DNA of 64,000 bases from Salirhabdus euzebyi (lineage in GTDB: Bacteria; Bacillota; Bacilli; Bacillales; Alkalibacillaceae), in NCBI RefSeq assembly GCF_014207435.1, contig NZ_JACHGH010000004.1:310001-374000 (forward strand), written 5' to 3'. The position numbers and the translations under genes are program-made. The notes under the pieces were generated by a model. The model had not been told where the DNA came from, did no database searches, and saw nothing but the letters and a program-made list of their open reading frames with translations. This document shows positions 50,377 to 58,762 of the stretch, piece by piece; positions within the stretch are counted from its first letter, which is position 1, and each line of letters begins with the position of its first letter.

Positions 50377-50628
50377 ATGCAATTTATCGTTAATTTGATT
50401 GAATATGTTTTCTCAAGTAAAAAAACATCGATTTACGTGACATACAGTTTAAAAGATTATTATAACGTCAATTCCTTATTGAAGGCAGCAAATATTGATT
50501 TTCGCGTTGCAACAATTTCTGATTTATCGTCACCTGGTAGCACGTATAGTGACGTGAGGAATGAGTATAAATTTTATGTGAGAGAAAAGGATAAAGGTCT
50601 GGCGTTAAAGGCTTTACACAGAAACTAA
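50377..50628 (+). CDS. Small DUF2007-like protein
   Basis: An 83-residue protein with alternating strand/helix pattern (SIYVTYSLKDYYNVNSLLKAA, then DFRVATISDL and YKFYVREKDKGLALKALH). This resembles small DUF2007-type 'putative signal transducing' proteins, where a helix detects position in a duplicated ferredoxin-like unit. No cysteine or catalytic motif. The assignment is tentative. GGAAAGGCAGG precedes the ATG. Confidence 0.55.
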   Translation: MQFIVNLIEYVFSSKKTSIYVTYSLKDYYNVNSLLKAANIDFRVATISDLSSPGSTYSDVRNEYKFYVREKDKGLALKALHRN

Positions 50629-50731
50629 CACCATCATCATCTACAACTATTGTCGTATAAAAAATTGTACCTTTTGCCGAGTTTTTTTACGTTCTTTTCT
50701 AGTAAAATAGTGAAAAAAGGAAGATAAGTAG

Positions 50732-51382
50732 GTGTTGGTCATTAGTATACTATTTCATTATCATTGGTGGACGGATAAAGTGAAAGAAATGGAGTCCTTT
50801 TATAAGGATTTAGGCTTTCAAGTCGTGCTTAGACTAGGGAAACTTAATGGAGAGATGCAAGCTTTTCATCCCCCATTAGAGTGGGAGGACTTTGGTGAAA
50901 AAGAAATAGCATTTCGAATAATTGAGATGAGAAAAGGGAAGACGAACCTGACTTTTGGTCATGGGAAAAGAGATATGTTTGACCATCTTGGCTTGCTCGT
51001 AAATGTTGCCGAGTATAAAGCAATTTTAAAAAGAGTTGCACTATTAGGTTGGAGGGTGTCAGAAGGGGAAAGAAGAACATTTATTTCAACTCCTTGGAAG
51101 TTCAGAATTGAACTCCAAACAAGAAAAGAAGTTATCCAGGAAGAAGAGGAAATGATCATCCAATCCATGCAGATTCAAGCACCTTTTAAAGAAAGCCCTG
51201 TTCATCTAGCTAAGCTATTGAATATAGAGGTAATAAAAGAAACAAGAAACGAAGTAATAATAGGCAATCGAGACTGGAATTTAGTTTTCACTAGGCAAGA
51301 TAATGTGCGATTAGAAACGATTACTTTTAAAGGGAGTTCTCCACTTTTTATAACTGACCCAATGAATACAACATTAATGTAA
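50732..51382 (+). CDS. VOC-like (glyoxalase fold) protein
   Basis: A 216-residue protein. FHYHWWTDKVKEMESFYKDLGFQVVLRLG is a typical first VOC module opening, and FDHLGLLVNVAEYKAILKRVA the second; the C-terminal third is a degenerate module. His residues at positions 9 and 11 could be metal ligands, but the Glu partner is unclear, so activity cannot be assigned. The GTG start has AAGGA 10 bases upstream. Confidence 0.6.
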   Translation: MLVISILFHYHWWTDKVKEMESFYKDLGFQVVLRLGKLNGEMQAFHPPLEWEDFGEKEIAFRIIEMRKGKTNLTFGHGKRDMFDHLGLLVNVAEYKAILKRVALLGWRVSEGERRTFISTPWKFRIELQTRKEVIQEEEEMIIQSMQIQAPFKESPVHLAKLLNIEVIKETRNEVIIGNRDWNLVFTRQDNVRLETITFKGSSPLFITDPMNTTLM

Positions 51383-51415
51383 AAAAAACGAGCTTAAGAG
51401 GTGCTCCTAGCTCGT
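51381..51415 (-). terminator. Terminator of the methyltransferase gene
   Basis: On minus: ACGAGCT, a 14-base loop, AGCTCGT, then T8. It overlaps the end of the convergent VOC gene. Confidence 0.8.
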
Positions 51416-51425
51416 ATGTGTCTTT

Positions 51426-52175
51426 TTATTTTCGGGCTATTAATAAATACCTCTTTGCGTTTGTACGTATTCCTTTTTCGGTTTGATTATTGTTAATGAA
51501 TTGATCTAATAGTTTATAATCATCTTTTTGTTCACCAAAATGAGGAATAATGGGTGTGTGCTTTAGTAAGAAAAGAAGGTCTTCGGGTCTTGCATAATAT
51601 TCCGTTGCATTATAATCAAAAACTTCAACTTTAGAAAAACCAGCTTCCTTTAATTGCTTTATGTAACGCTCTTTTGCTGATCCATCTATCTCCCCATAAG
51701 ATTGGCCTCTTTCAAATGTTTGTTTTATATTCCATTTATCTCCTTCACTAACTTGTTGTGTTAAAAACAATCCTCCATCTGCAACTACTCTTGCTACCTC
51801 TTTAGCTTGAAAAGGAGCATGTCGACTTGAAACAACATTAAAAAATTCATTAGGAAATTGTATTTGCTCAGACGACATTTGTAAAAAACGGGCATTTTTT
51901 ATTTTTGACTTCATTAAATTTGTTTGAGCAGATTGGATCATTTGTGCAGATAAATCAATCCCTATCAAGAAAAGAAAGGAAGGAGCAATGGACATCACAT
52001 TTTCGCCACCACCAGTACCAATATCGAGTAATATATCTGAAGACTTACACCTTTTTTTCACTTCTGTATAAAAGTCCCAGTTTACCCCTTCTGTTGTATA
52101 TATTAAATGACTGAAATCCCATCCATTTATTTTTCCAACCTTATTATAAAAATCCTCATATTCCTGTTCATTCAT
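51426..52175 (-). CDS. Class I SAM-dependent methyltransferase
   Basis: A 249-residue methyltransferase: SAM-binding LLDIGTGGGENVMSIAP (motif I), LIGIDLSAQMIQSAQ (acidic post-I), FFNVVSSRHAPF (motif II/III) and LKEAGFSKVEVFDYNATEYY. The group includes many small-molecule methyltransferases; the substrate is unknown. The ATG at 52175 has AAAGGTT upstream; a longer frame to 52217 (TTG) lacks a ribosome binding site. It is divergent from the MarR gene and may be one of its targets. Confidence 0.8.
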   Translation of the reverse strand: MNEQEYEDFYNKVGKINGWDFSHLIYTTEGVNWDFYTEVKKRCKSSDILLDIGTGGGENVMSIAPSFLFLIGIDLSAQMIQSAQTNLMKSKIKNARFLQMSSEQIQFPNEFFNVVSSRHAPFQAKEVARVVADGGLFLTQQVSEGDKWNIKQTFERGQSYGEIDGSAKERYIKQLKEAGFSKVEVFDYNATEYYARPEDLLFLLKHTPIIPHFGEQKDDYKLLDQFINNNQTEKGIRTNAKRYLLIARK

Positions 52176-52274
52176 CACTAAATCAACCTTTCCACCCGAG
52201 CGCTTTTTCATCTTCAACTATACGTCTACTGTAATTTAGGTACAACATATTTTTACATAAATGCAAAAATATAC

Positions 52275-52308
52275 TTGACTGTTAGTGTACTAACAATTAG
52301 TATACTAA
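52275..52308 (+). promoter_or_regulatory. MarR promoter with two palindromic operators
   Basis: TTGACT (52275-52280), a 17-bp spacer and TAGTAT (52298-52303). TTAGTGTACTAA (52282-52293) fills the spacer and TTAGTATACTAA (52297-52308) covers the -10 box, a 15-bp repeat of near-palindromes. Transcription should begin at about 52310-52311, which is the ATG itself. Confidence 0.75.
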
Positions 52309-52310
52309 CT

Positions 52311-52733
52311 ATGAAGAATTCATCGATTTCTATAAACTGTCTATTATTTCAATTAGGTTTATCACGAAAAAAGGTACAAAAATGGTACGAATCATTTTTA
52401 TCCAATTATGGTCTTAACTCCTCTTACGTATATGTAATGGAGGTAATTAAAGATACTGGACCATGTAGTTTAACATCGATTGCAAATTATTTAGAGTTAG
52501 AAAGGGCGACTGTGAGTCCATTGCTCACAAGGATGGAGAGAGATGGTTTTATTAAAAGATTACCTGGGAAAGAGAGGAGGACTATGGAAGTTCACTTATC
52601 AGAAAAGGGAAAGGGAATTATTGAAGAGGCGCTGGTTCAATTAAAGGAAGCAGATAAACAGTTAAATGATAAGTTAGAAGGGGAATTACAGACGATAAAA
52701 TCTGCTATAGAAAAAATAAATAATAAAATGTGA
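52311..52733 (+). CDS. MarR family transcriptional regulator
   Basis: A 140-residue winged-helix protein: helix-rich N-terminus, MEVIKDTGPCSLTSIANYLE, recognition helix ERATVSPLLTRMERDGFIKR, wing PGKERRTMEVHLSEKGKGII, C-terminal dimer helices. The ATG at 52311 has no ribosome binding site and coincides with the predicted transcription start, so a leaderless mRNA is likely; the longer TTG frame (52275) would begin at the -35 box and is rejected. Palindromic operators over the promoter imply autorepression. YciI follows after 9 bases. Confidence 0.85.
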   Translation: MKNSSISINCLLFQLGLSRKKVQKWYESFLSNYGLNSSYVYVMEVIKDTGPCSLTSIANYLELERATVSPLLTRMERDGFIKRLPGKERRTMEVHLSEKGKGIIEEALVQLKEADKQLNDKLEGELQTIKSAIEKINNKM

Positions 52734-52742
52734 GGATTTTTA

Positions 52743-53054
52743 ATGAAAAAATTTGTTGTTCATCTTACTAATAAACAAAGGCAGTTCATGACAGAAGCAT
52801 TGATTTTAGACCATGTAGCTTATTTAAGAAATTTAAAGGAGGAAGGAGTCCTTCCATTTTGTGGGCCATGTGTAGATGGAACCGCATTGATGATTTTAGA
52901 CGCTCCAACAGAAGAAATTGCTAAGGAGTATGTAGAGGGAGATCCTTTTTCAAAGGTTAATTATTACATGGAAAGAAATATAGTAGAAATAGAAGAGGCG
53001 AATATTGAAAATAATTTTCTACTAGGAGATGTTTTAAAATACTTAAGTAAATAG
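52743..53054 (+). CDS. YciI family protein
   Basis: A 103-residue dimeric ferredoxin-like (DABB superfamily) protein. The family pattern DHVAYLRNLKEEGVLPFCGPCVDGTALMILDAPTEEIAKEYVEGDPF includes the conserved His at about residue 24 and the Asp at DPF. YciI-type proteins are linked to small-molecule detoxification or serve as non-catalytic partners; the role here is unknown. It lies 9 bases after the MarR gene and is translated from GTGAGG; the mRNA is shared. Confidence 0.83.
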   Translation: MKKFVVHLTNKQRQFMTEALILDHVAYLRNLKEEGVLPFCGPCVDGTALMILDAPTEEIAKEYVEGDPFSKVNYYMERNIVEIEEANIENNFLLGDVLKYLSK

Positions 53055-53055
53055 A

Positions 53056-53080
53056 AAAAGGTGTCCTTTATCGGACACCC
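53056..53080 (-). terminator. Terminator of the reductase gene
   Basis: GGTGTCC with GGACACC, a 6-base loop. On minus the stem is followed by TTTTT. It also lies at the end of the MarR-YciI transcript. Confidence 0.75.
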
Positions 53081-53085
53081 TATTT

Positions 53086-54162
53086 CTAAAACTCGGAACT
53101 AGTCTTTGGTGAAATATCAAAATAAGCATCAATAATCATTTGTATGGTAGTTTTAGACATACTTAAGTGATGTATGGGAGAATTGGAAATTAATTTTTGC
53201 GTATTATCATCTTTAAACGTAATATTTCTGGATAGGTACACTTTGAAAACATCTACCATTCCATTTAATTTTTCTTCCTCCACACTTAGCTCATAAATTG
53301 TATCGTTATTTACAATAGAAAGTTGTTCAAATTTTAATGCATGTTTTAACATACTTAAAAGCTCCAAGTTAGATGGAGGATTTGGATTTGTAATGTTATA
53401 TATTTTGTTCGGTTCTGCCTTATCAATCGCCATTGCTAGAACATCAGATACATAATCAACAGGGACAAAATTAGACGTCCCGGTATTATTAGCTATGACA
53501 CGATAGTGTTTGTTTTCGTTGCCTTTTTTACGCATCGTTTTTCGTTTGAAAATATCTAAGGCTCTCATAAATCCATACAGTGTGAATTCAGAATCTGCCT
53601 CACCAGTCTTGGAATCTCCTACTATAATCGACGGCCTAAAAATGGATACTTCCATATCATTTGCATAGGTAAAGACTAAATGTTCTGACTGGACTTTGCT
53701 TTCTTCATAAGGATTGTTGTATGTGTCGGTCGGACTATATAGTTGTTCTGTCCCCACTAATTTTTGTCCAACTGTATAGGCTGTACTTATATAGAAAAAT
53801 TTCTCGACACGTAACATTTTAGCGAGCTCAAGGGCGTTTTTTGTCCCATCATAATTAATAGAAAATAGCTCATTCTTTAAATGAAGATCAAACTTTACTA
53901 GAGCAGCAGCATGATAAAAACAATTAACTTTTCCTTCAAGCTCGTTGATATCGTTATCATTCAATCCACAATTTGAAAGGGTTATGTCACCTATATATAT
54001 GTGTATTCTTTCTTGTTGGTTGTTAGGAAAACTATTTTTTAACTGTTCTGCCTTCTGTTTGTTTCTAGCAAGTACATAAACGTGGTGGGTTGTTCCATGT
54101 AATAGATTTTTAAGAAGTTTCCCACCTAGAAATCCTGTGCAGCCTGTTAGAAAAATATTCAA
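53086..54162 (-). CDS. NAD(P)-dependent SDR-type oxidoreductase (thioester-reductase-like)
   Basis: A 358-residue extended SDR. NAD(P) motif FLTGCTGFLGGKLLKNLL at the N-terminus, IGDITLSNCGL, the YHAAALVKFD stretch and the catalytic YEESK (NPYEESKVQSEH) with Ser/Thr upstream are all present. The layout matches NAD_binding_4 acyl-CoA/acyl-carrier reductases, which reduce activated fatty acids or peptidyl thioesters to aldehydes or alcohols. It is the last gene of a same-strand cluster with an alpha/beta hydrolase and a two-gene ABC exporter, suggesting a role in making or modifying an exported lipid-like product. Confidence 0.78.
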   Translation of the reverse strand: MNIFLTGCTGFLGGKLLKNLLHGTTHHVYVLARNKQKAEQLKNSFPNNQQERIHIYIGDITLSNCGLNDNDINELEGKVNCFYHAAALVKFDLHLKNELFSINYDGTKNALELAKMLRVEKFFYISTAYTVGQKLVGTEQLYSPTDTYNNPYEESKVQSEHLVFTYANDMEVSIFRPSIIVGDSKTGEADSEFTLYGFMRALDIFKRKTMRKKGNENKHYRVIANNTGTSNFVPVDYVSDVLAMAIDKAEPNKIYNITNPNPPSNLELLSMLKHALKFEQLSIVNNDTIYELSVEEEKLNGMVDVFKVYLSRNITFKDDNTQKLISNSPIHHLSMSKTTIQMIIDAYFDISPKTSSEF

Positions 54163-54209
54163 AAAGAATCACCCCTCTGTTGTTTAGTAGCTGTGTGAGT
54201 TAAGAAAAA

Positions 54210-55004
54210 CTATGAAATTTGGCGTACAATATTTTTGTTTGTGTTTAAAAAAGCAATAGTTAACTGGTTAAATAATTCATAACCCTCTATGTTGCATACA
54301 TGTCCGCAATTTTCGATAATCTTCATCGAGGCATCTTTATCTTTTAATATATCCTTTTGTAATGATGTAAGAAAAAGATGGTCTTCTCTTCCAGAAACAT
54401 ACAGTTTAGGGATCCCTTTTGCTTTTAAAGGAACTCCTACATAGCTGCGTTTAAGATATTTCATCGTATTAAACCATCCGATAAAGTCTTTTCTATTCAT
54501 TTTTTTAGCTTCTCTTATAAATATAGAACGTGATTTTTTATGGTTAGTCTTTGGCATGATAATATAGGCAAAAAGAGTGTATATCCAAAGATGAGGTACA
54601 ATAGTTTTAACTAAGTTACCTATCGAATACAAAAGAGAAGAAAATGGATTGAATTTTGTCATGGCTCCAGCTAAAATTGCGCTTTTCACTCTATTTGGAC
54701 TTTCTTTTAAAATCCAATGAATGATAATCGAACCAAGGGAAACGCCGATAAAGTGTGCTTTTTTTATTTTTAAAACATCTAACGTTTTCACTACTTCCTG
54801 AGCAACAAGAGAATGGGAAAAGCCCTTGTATGTGTGAACACTTGGAGAGTTTCCGTGTCCGGGTAAGTGAATAGTAATAACGTTAAAATATTTCTTATAT
54901 AGTTCTATTTGTTTATAAAAAATACTAGAATTTCCTCCAAAACCGTGAAGAAGAATGATGTATTCGTTGCCAGCTATTTTGCTGTGAATCTCATGTTCTA
55001 ACAC
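54210..55004 (-). CDS. Alpha/beta hydrolase
   Basis: A 264-residue hydrolase: oxyanion-hole HGFGGN near the N-terminus, the nucleophile elbow GVSLGS with Ser about residue 96, GREDHLF with the acid and the C-terminal CGHVCN His. Best fit is a lipase/esterase or thioesterase-type enzyme. The start is the GTG at 55004, which has AGGAGG 6 bases upstream; the longer frame to 55079 is unsupported. It lies 47 bases upstream of the reductase gene, 138 bases after the ABC genes. Confidence 0.83.
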   Translation of the reverse strand: MLEHEIHSKIAGNEYIILLHGFGGNSSIFYKQIELYKKYFNVITIHLPGHGNSPSVHTYKGFSHSLVAQEVVKTLDVLKIKKAHFIGVSLGSIIIHWILKESPNRVKSAILAGAMTKFNPFSSLLYSIGNLVKTIVPHLWIYTLFAYIIMPKTNHKKSRSIFIREAKKMNRKDFIGWFNTMKYLKRSYVGVPLKAKGIPKLYVSGREDHLFLTSLQKDILKDKDASMKIIENCGHVCNIEGYELFNQLTIAFLNTNKNIVRQIS

Positions 55005-55142
55005 TGATTTCCTCCTATCATCTTCTGAATGCGATTCCAAAAATATTAATAGACTTCTAAAAAGAGTGGAAAAGCCCATCTTTCTATAATAAATGATAGA
55101 GTTCTATATTACATCCTTAAATATGACTATTGTGTGAATGTA

Positions 55143-56885
55143 TTATTTTCCATCCCATAGCAACTGCATTTCCTTACAATGAGAAAGTAAATAATCTAGC
55201 TTACCTTTTCCTATTATTTTTCCTTCCTTTAATACAATGATAGTATCTGCACGCTTTAGCACTTCTTGGCATTTGGTAACGGCAACGATGGAGGAATATC
55301 TTTTACTGTTTAATAACCTATCCCACACTTTTGCTTCTGTGTCTATATCTAATGCACTTGATAAATCGTCGACAATTAATAGATTTGCTTTACGATACAT
55401 GGCCCGAGCTGTAGCAACTCTTTGTTTTTGTCCACCTGATAATTTAGCTCCTTGCGTCCCGACATGTTTATGGGATTGATCAAGACTGTTCCTTAAATCT
55501 TCCTCTAACAATGTTATGTGTAATACTTCAGCAAACTCCTTTTCATCAAATGAGTTCCCTAACAAAATATTGTTGTGAATAGAATCTGAGAACAAGTATG
55601 GTTTTTGAGGTATATAACTGCACATGGGAGGTGCAAAATGTTGCTGTATGTCTTTAACTTTCTCTTGATTCCAATAAATTTCTCCCTTTTGAATTGGCAG
55701 TACACCTATAAGCATTTGTAGTAAGGTTGTTTTTCCGGAGCCAACTTTTCCGGTAATAACAGTAAGTGTTTGTGGGTCAATTTGTATGTCTATGTCATGA
55801 ATACCATTTAAGGATTTCGGATAAACATAAGTTCCATTTTTAATTTTTAATCCATCAAACTTTTTCTGTATACAATGTTTTCCCTCAGGCATAGGTTCTT
55901 TAAACAAAGAAGGAATGTGTGTAACTGTTGCTTGTGGTGAACCTGTTAATCGATTTAGCCGGGCTAACGATACGTTTAGTCGATTATAGTTTGCTGTCAA
56001 TGAACCAAATCGAACAATCATTGTCGTGATCCACGTTAAAAAATAGGTGAATAGGGCAAAATTCCCAACCGTGAACTCTCCTTTGCTCATGGCATGAGCT
56101 GCCAGCAGAAGGACCATTCCAGTACCTATTTGAACAATATTCGTGTAAGTAGAAGTAATAATTGACCCAAATAAGGCCTCATCTACATTCGTTTTTGTAC
56201 GTTTCTCATTCCACTTTTCCAGTTCCGCTTCCACTCGAGTTTCTGCATTTGACAGTTTAATTGTCTGGATATTTCGGAAAACTTCATTCATAAAACCAGT
56301 AGTTTTCTCTGTTACTTCACGATTTTTTGTTCTTAGTTGATCCACTCTTTTTTTAGCACGATGAGCAATGATTGTTACCCCTAGCAAGGGGATAAAAACA
56401 GTAAGAGTTATCATCGCATTAATGTTTACCATAATCACGGTTGCAACGATAGCGAATATGGCACTGCCGATAACATCTAATAGCTGAATAAAACTTAGAA
56501 AATAACCAACTTCATCGACATCATCTTTTATTTTGTTAACGATTTGACCGCTGGAAGCACCGTAAATAGTAGTGGGTTTTTCATAAAGTTTATGAAAAAT
56601 ATTATTCCTAATAAGGGCACCGATACTTTGGGTGTAGGTTACATCAACAAATCGATTAATCAGAAAGATGATGATACGAAAAATATGGCCCCCAGCAAAT
56701 AATATAAGTAATCCCCAAATCCCTAAAAAGTGATTGGAATGGCCAGATAATTCATCAAAAAAGTGTTTGCTCATATAGGCTGGGATTAAAAACAATAGCC
56801 ATCCTAAGGTAGCTAATAAGAAATTAGCAGCATATAAAAGGGGTCTGAATTTAATTAACACCCATAATTGATTAAAGGTAATCAT
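55143..56885 (-). CDS. ABC exporter half-transporter with degenerate NBD
   Basis: A 580-residue half-exporter: six-helix transmembrane domain (about 1-310) and an ATPase domain (about 345-580) with Walker A GKVGSGKTTLL, signature LSGGQKQR and Walker B LLIVDDLSS. The Walker B Glu is Asp, and the H-loop His is missing (AVTKCQ). Together with the non-canonical LSAGE signature of its partner this is the pattern of a heterodimeric exporter with one degenerate ATP site (TM287/288 or BmrCD type). It overlaps the upstream partner by 4 bases (ATGA). Confidence 0.88.
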   Translation of the reverse strand: MITFNQLWVLIKFRPLLYAANFLLATLGWLLFLIPAYMSKHFFDELSGHSNHFLGIWGLLILFAGGHIFRIIIFLINRFVDVTYTQSIGALIRNNIFHKLYEKPTTIYGASSGQIVNKIKDDVDEVGYFLSFIQLLDVIGSAIFAIVATVIMVNINAMITLTVFIPLLGVTIIAHRAKKRVDQLRTKNREVTEKTTGFMNEVFRNIQTIKLSNAETRVEAELEKWNEKRTKTNVDEALFGSIITSTYTNIVQIGTGMVLLLAAHAMSKGEFTVGNFALFTYFLTWITTMIVRFGSLTANYNRLNVSLARLNRLTGSPQATVTHIPSLFKEPMPEGKHCIQKKFDGLKIKNGTYVYPKSLNGIHDIDIQIDPQTLTVITGKVGSGKTTLLQMLIGVLPIQKGEIYWNQEKVKDIQQHFAPPMCSYIPQKPYLFSDSIHNNILLGNSFDEKEFAEVLHITLLEEDLRNSLDQSHKHVGTQGAKLSGGQKQRVATARAMYRKANLLIVDDLSSALDIDTEAKVWDRLLNSKRYSSIVAVTKCQEVLKRADTIIVLKEGKIIGKGKLDYLLSHCKEMQLLWDGK

Positions 56886-58615
56886 GCCAACTGCTCCTCC
56901 ATCCCTTTGCTTAAAAGCTGATTGTAATGAGAAAGGGGATTTTTCTCTAAGTTTTCTCGTAAACCTTGTTCTAGTAACTTACCTTCTTCCAACATCATAA
57001 TAGAATCAGCATAATATAAGGTTTTAAGTCGGTGGGCGATGATGAATGCTGTTCGACCGTTAAGTAATTTTTTTAAAGCCTCCATTACCAACTTTTCCGT
57101 TGCAATGTCTAAGTTTGCTGTTGCTTCGTCTAAAATAATAACTTGTGGCTTTTTTAGGAACACTCTTGTTAATCCAATGAGCTGTGCTTCACCTGCAGAC
57201 AATGTGTTTTTGTCCAAGGGAGTGTCTAAACCTTTTGGTTGCCTCTCAAACCATTCCCAAATTGTTAATTGCTTAAATGCAGTTTTAATCTGTTCATCGG
57301 TAATCTTTTCATCCCATAAGGCAATATTTTCTCTAATTGTTCCATGTATTAATTCAAGCTCCTGGGTAACGTAAGCGACATTATTCCTAATAGAAGCAAT
57401 CGAGTACGACTGAATTTTATTGCCGTTTATGAAGATGTCACCTTGTTGGTGTTCAAATAGGCGAGTCAACAAACGAGCAATGGTACTTTTTCCACATCCT
57501 GTTCTTCCGATAATTGCTAATACTTCTCCTGATTTCACTTTAAAGGAAAGATTATGTAAAATATTTTGATTCTGTTCATATGCGAATGTAATATTTTTGA
57601 ATTCAATAGTCGGTGCCTGATGACAGAAATTCGATTTTTCACCTTTAGTTGTTTCTGTTTTTGTTGAAAGAAGGGAAATGATTCGCTCCATACTTGCACT
57701 CGATCTTTGTAAGTCCTCAAATTGTAACGATATTTGTTCGATTGGAACTCTTAGCATTTGGGAATACGTGTAAATTAGATAAATAGACCCAATGGTAATT
57801 GTCCCTTTCATAAATAAATAGGTTCCCATTCCTAATGCTAGGACAGTGCCTAATGAGAAGGTGAGCATCGTTATCGAATGGGAAGCGGTTGCTGTCATCA
57901 ATGCTTTTCGTTCGGTTAATAACTTGTTTTTCAGCAAGACATTCAACTTGTTCATCATATGGGCTGTTGCTCCGCTTTTTTGAATACTAATGAGGCCATT
58001 AATTTTTTCTTCTGTAAAACCATACGTTTCTTCAGCAATCTTCCTCGCTTTCATAAAATGGGGGGCAGCATACCCTCTAAACTTATTAATAATGAGAAAA
58101 ACAGCAAAAGTGAACGCAGTAAATAGAACACCAATCTTCCAATCCTCAACATAAAACACAATTAAAATCCCCAATAATATTAATACGTTATTCAAAATCG
58201 TAACAAAAAAATTAGAAAAAAAGTTTGAAAGTGCAGTTACATCCCCGTCAATTCTTTCTGTTAAATCTCCTGGATTTTGTTTGTGGTGGTCCTGTATTTT
58301 TAATTTGAGACAGTGGGAGACTAAATCTGTTCTTAGTATATTAGTAGACTTCCAACTAACTTTTTTCCCTACAAAAGTACTGCAAATAGTAAATAACTGT
58401 GTAAAGAGAGCGATGGTAAAAAATAACACGGCTGCTTGTAATAACTTACTAAAAGCTCCGCCTCCTACTGCAGTATCTATAAAGAATTTAACGATATGTG
58501 GATTGATTAAGCTCAAGATAGAATGAGCAATAACAAAAAAGGCTAGAAAACTGAGGGACTTCCAATAAGGAAGTGCATATTTCTGAAACAAATGAATCGG
58601 TTTTTGAATCAACAT
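56882..58615 (-). CDS. ABC exporter half-transporter (catalytic partner)
   Basis: A 577-residue half-exporter with six transmembrane helices and an NBD having Walker A GRTGCGKSTIARLL, Walker B VIILDEATANLD with an intact Glu, H-loop IIAHRLK, and a deviant signature LSAGEAQL. It pairs with the following half-transporter. The ATG at 58615 has AAGGGTG upstream; the in-frame start at 58660 lacks one. First gene of the exporter cluster, preceded by 23-bp direct repeats. Confidence 0.88.
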   Translation of the reverse strand: MLIQKPIHLFQKYALPYWKSLSFLAFFVIAHSILSLINPHIVKFFIDTAVGGGAFSKLLQAAVLFFTIALFTQLFTICSTFVGKKVSWKSTNILRTDLVSHCLKLKIQDHHKQNPGDLTERIDGDVTALSNFFSNFFVTILNNVLILLGILIVFYVEDWKIGVLFTAFTFAVFLIINKFRGYAAPHFMKARKIAEETYGFTEEKINGLISIQKSGATAHMMNKLNVLLKNKLLTERKALMTATASHSITMLTFSLGTVLALGMGTYLFMKGTITIGSIYLIYTYSQMLRVPIEQISLQFEDLQRSSASMERIISLLSTKTETTKGEKSNFCHQAPTIEFKNITFAYEQNQNILHNLSFKVKSGEVLAIIGRTGCGKSTIARLLTRLFEHQQGDIFINGNKIQSYSIASIRNNVAYVTQELELIHGTIRENIALWDEKITDEQIKTAFKQLTIWEWFERQPKGLDTPLDKNTLSAGEAQLIGLTRVFLKKPQVIILDEATANLDIATEKLVMEALKKLLNGRTAFIIAHRLKTLYYADSIMMLEEGKLLEQGLRENLEKNPLSHYNQLLSKGMEEQLA

Positions 58616-58658
58616 ATTATCACCCTTATCGAGAACTTTATTTACTTTAAAGAGTAAC

Positions 58659-58697
58659 ATTAATTACTTCATAACACAACAATCAATTACTTCGTAA
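58659..58697 (-). promoter_or_regulatory. Tandem 23-bp direct repeats upstream of the exporter
   Basis: On the minus strand TTACGAAGTAATTGAT (58697-58682) and TTATGAAGTAATTAAT (58674-58659) match at 14 of 16 positions, exactly 23 bp apart. Both are preceded by GTT. Two-turn direct repeats of this type are typical of response-regulator or AraC-type activator sites. They lie 44-82 bases before the start codon. Confidence 0.55.
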
Positions 58698-58731
58698 GGT
58701 AACTATAATTTCGTTTTGGTTTTGTCCGAAA

Positions 58732-58761
58732 TAAAAGACTTAGAGAGTAGATCTCTAAGTC
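58732..58761 (-). terminator. Terminator of the AraC-type gene
   Basis: A perfect 10-bp stem, GACTTAGAGA with TCTCTAAGTC, loop GTAGA (plus strand); on minus followed by TTTTATTT. It separates the regulator from the ABC genes. Confidence 0.88.
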
Positions 58762-58762
58762 T

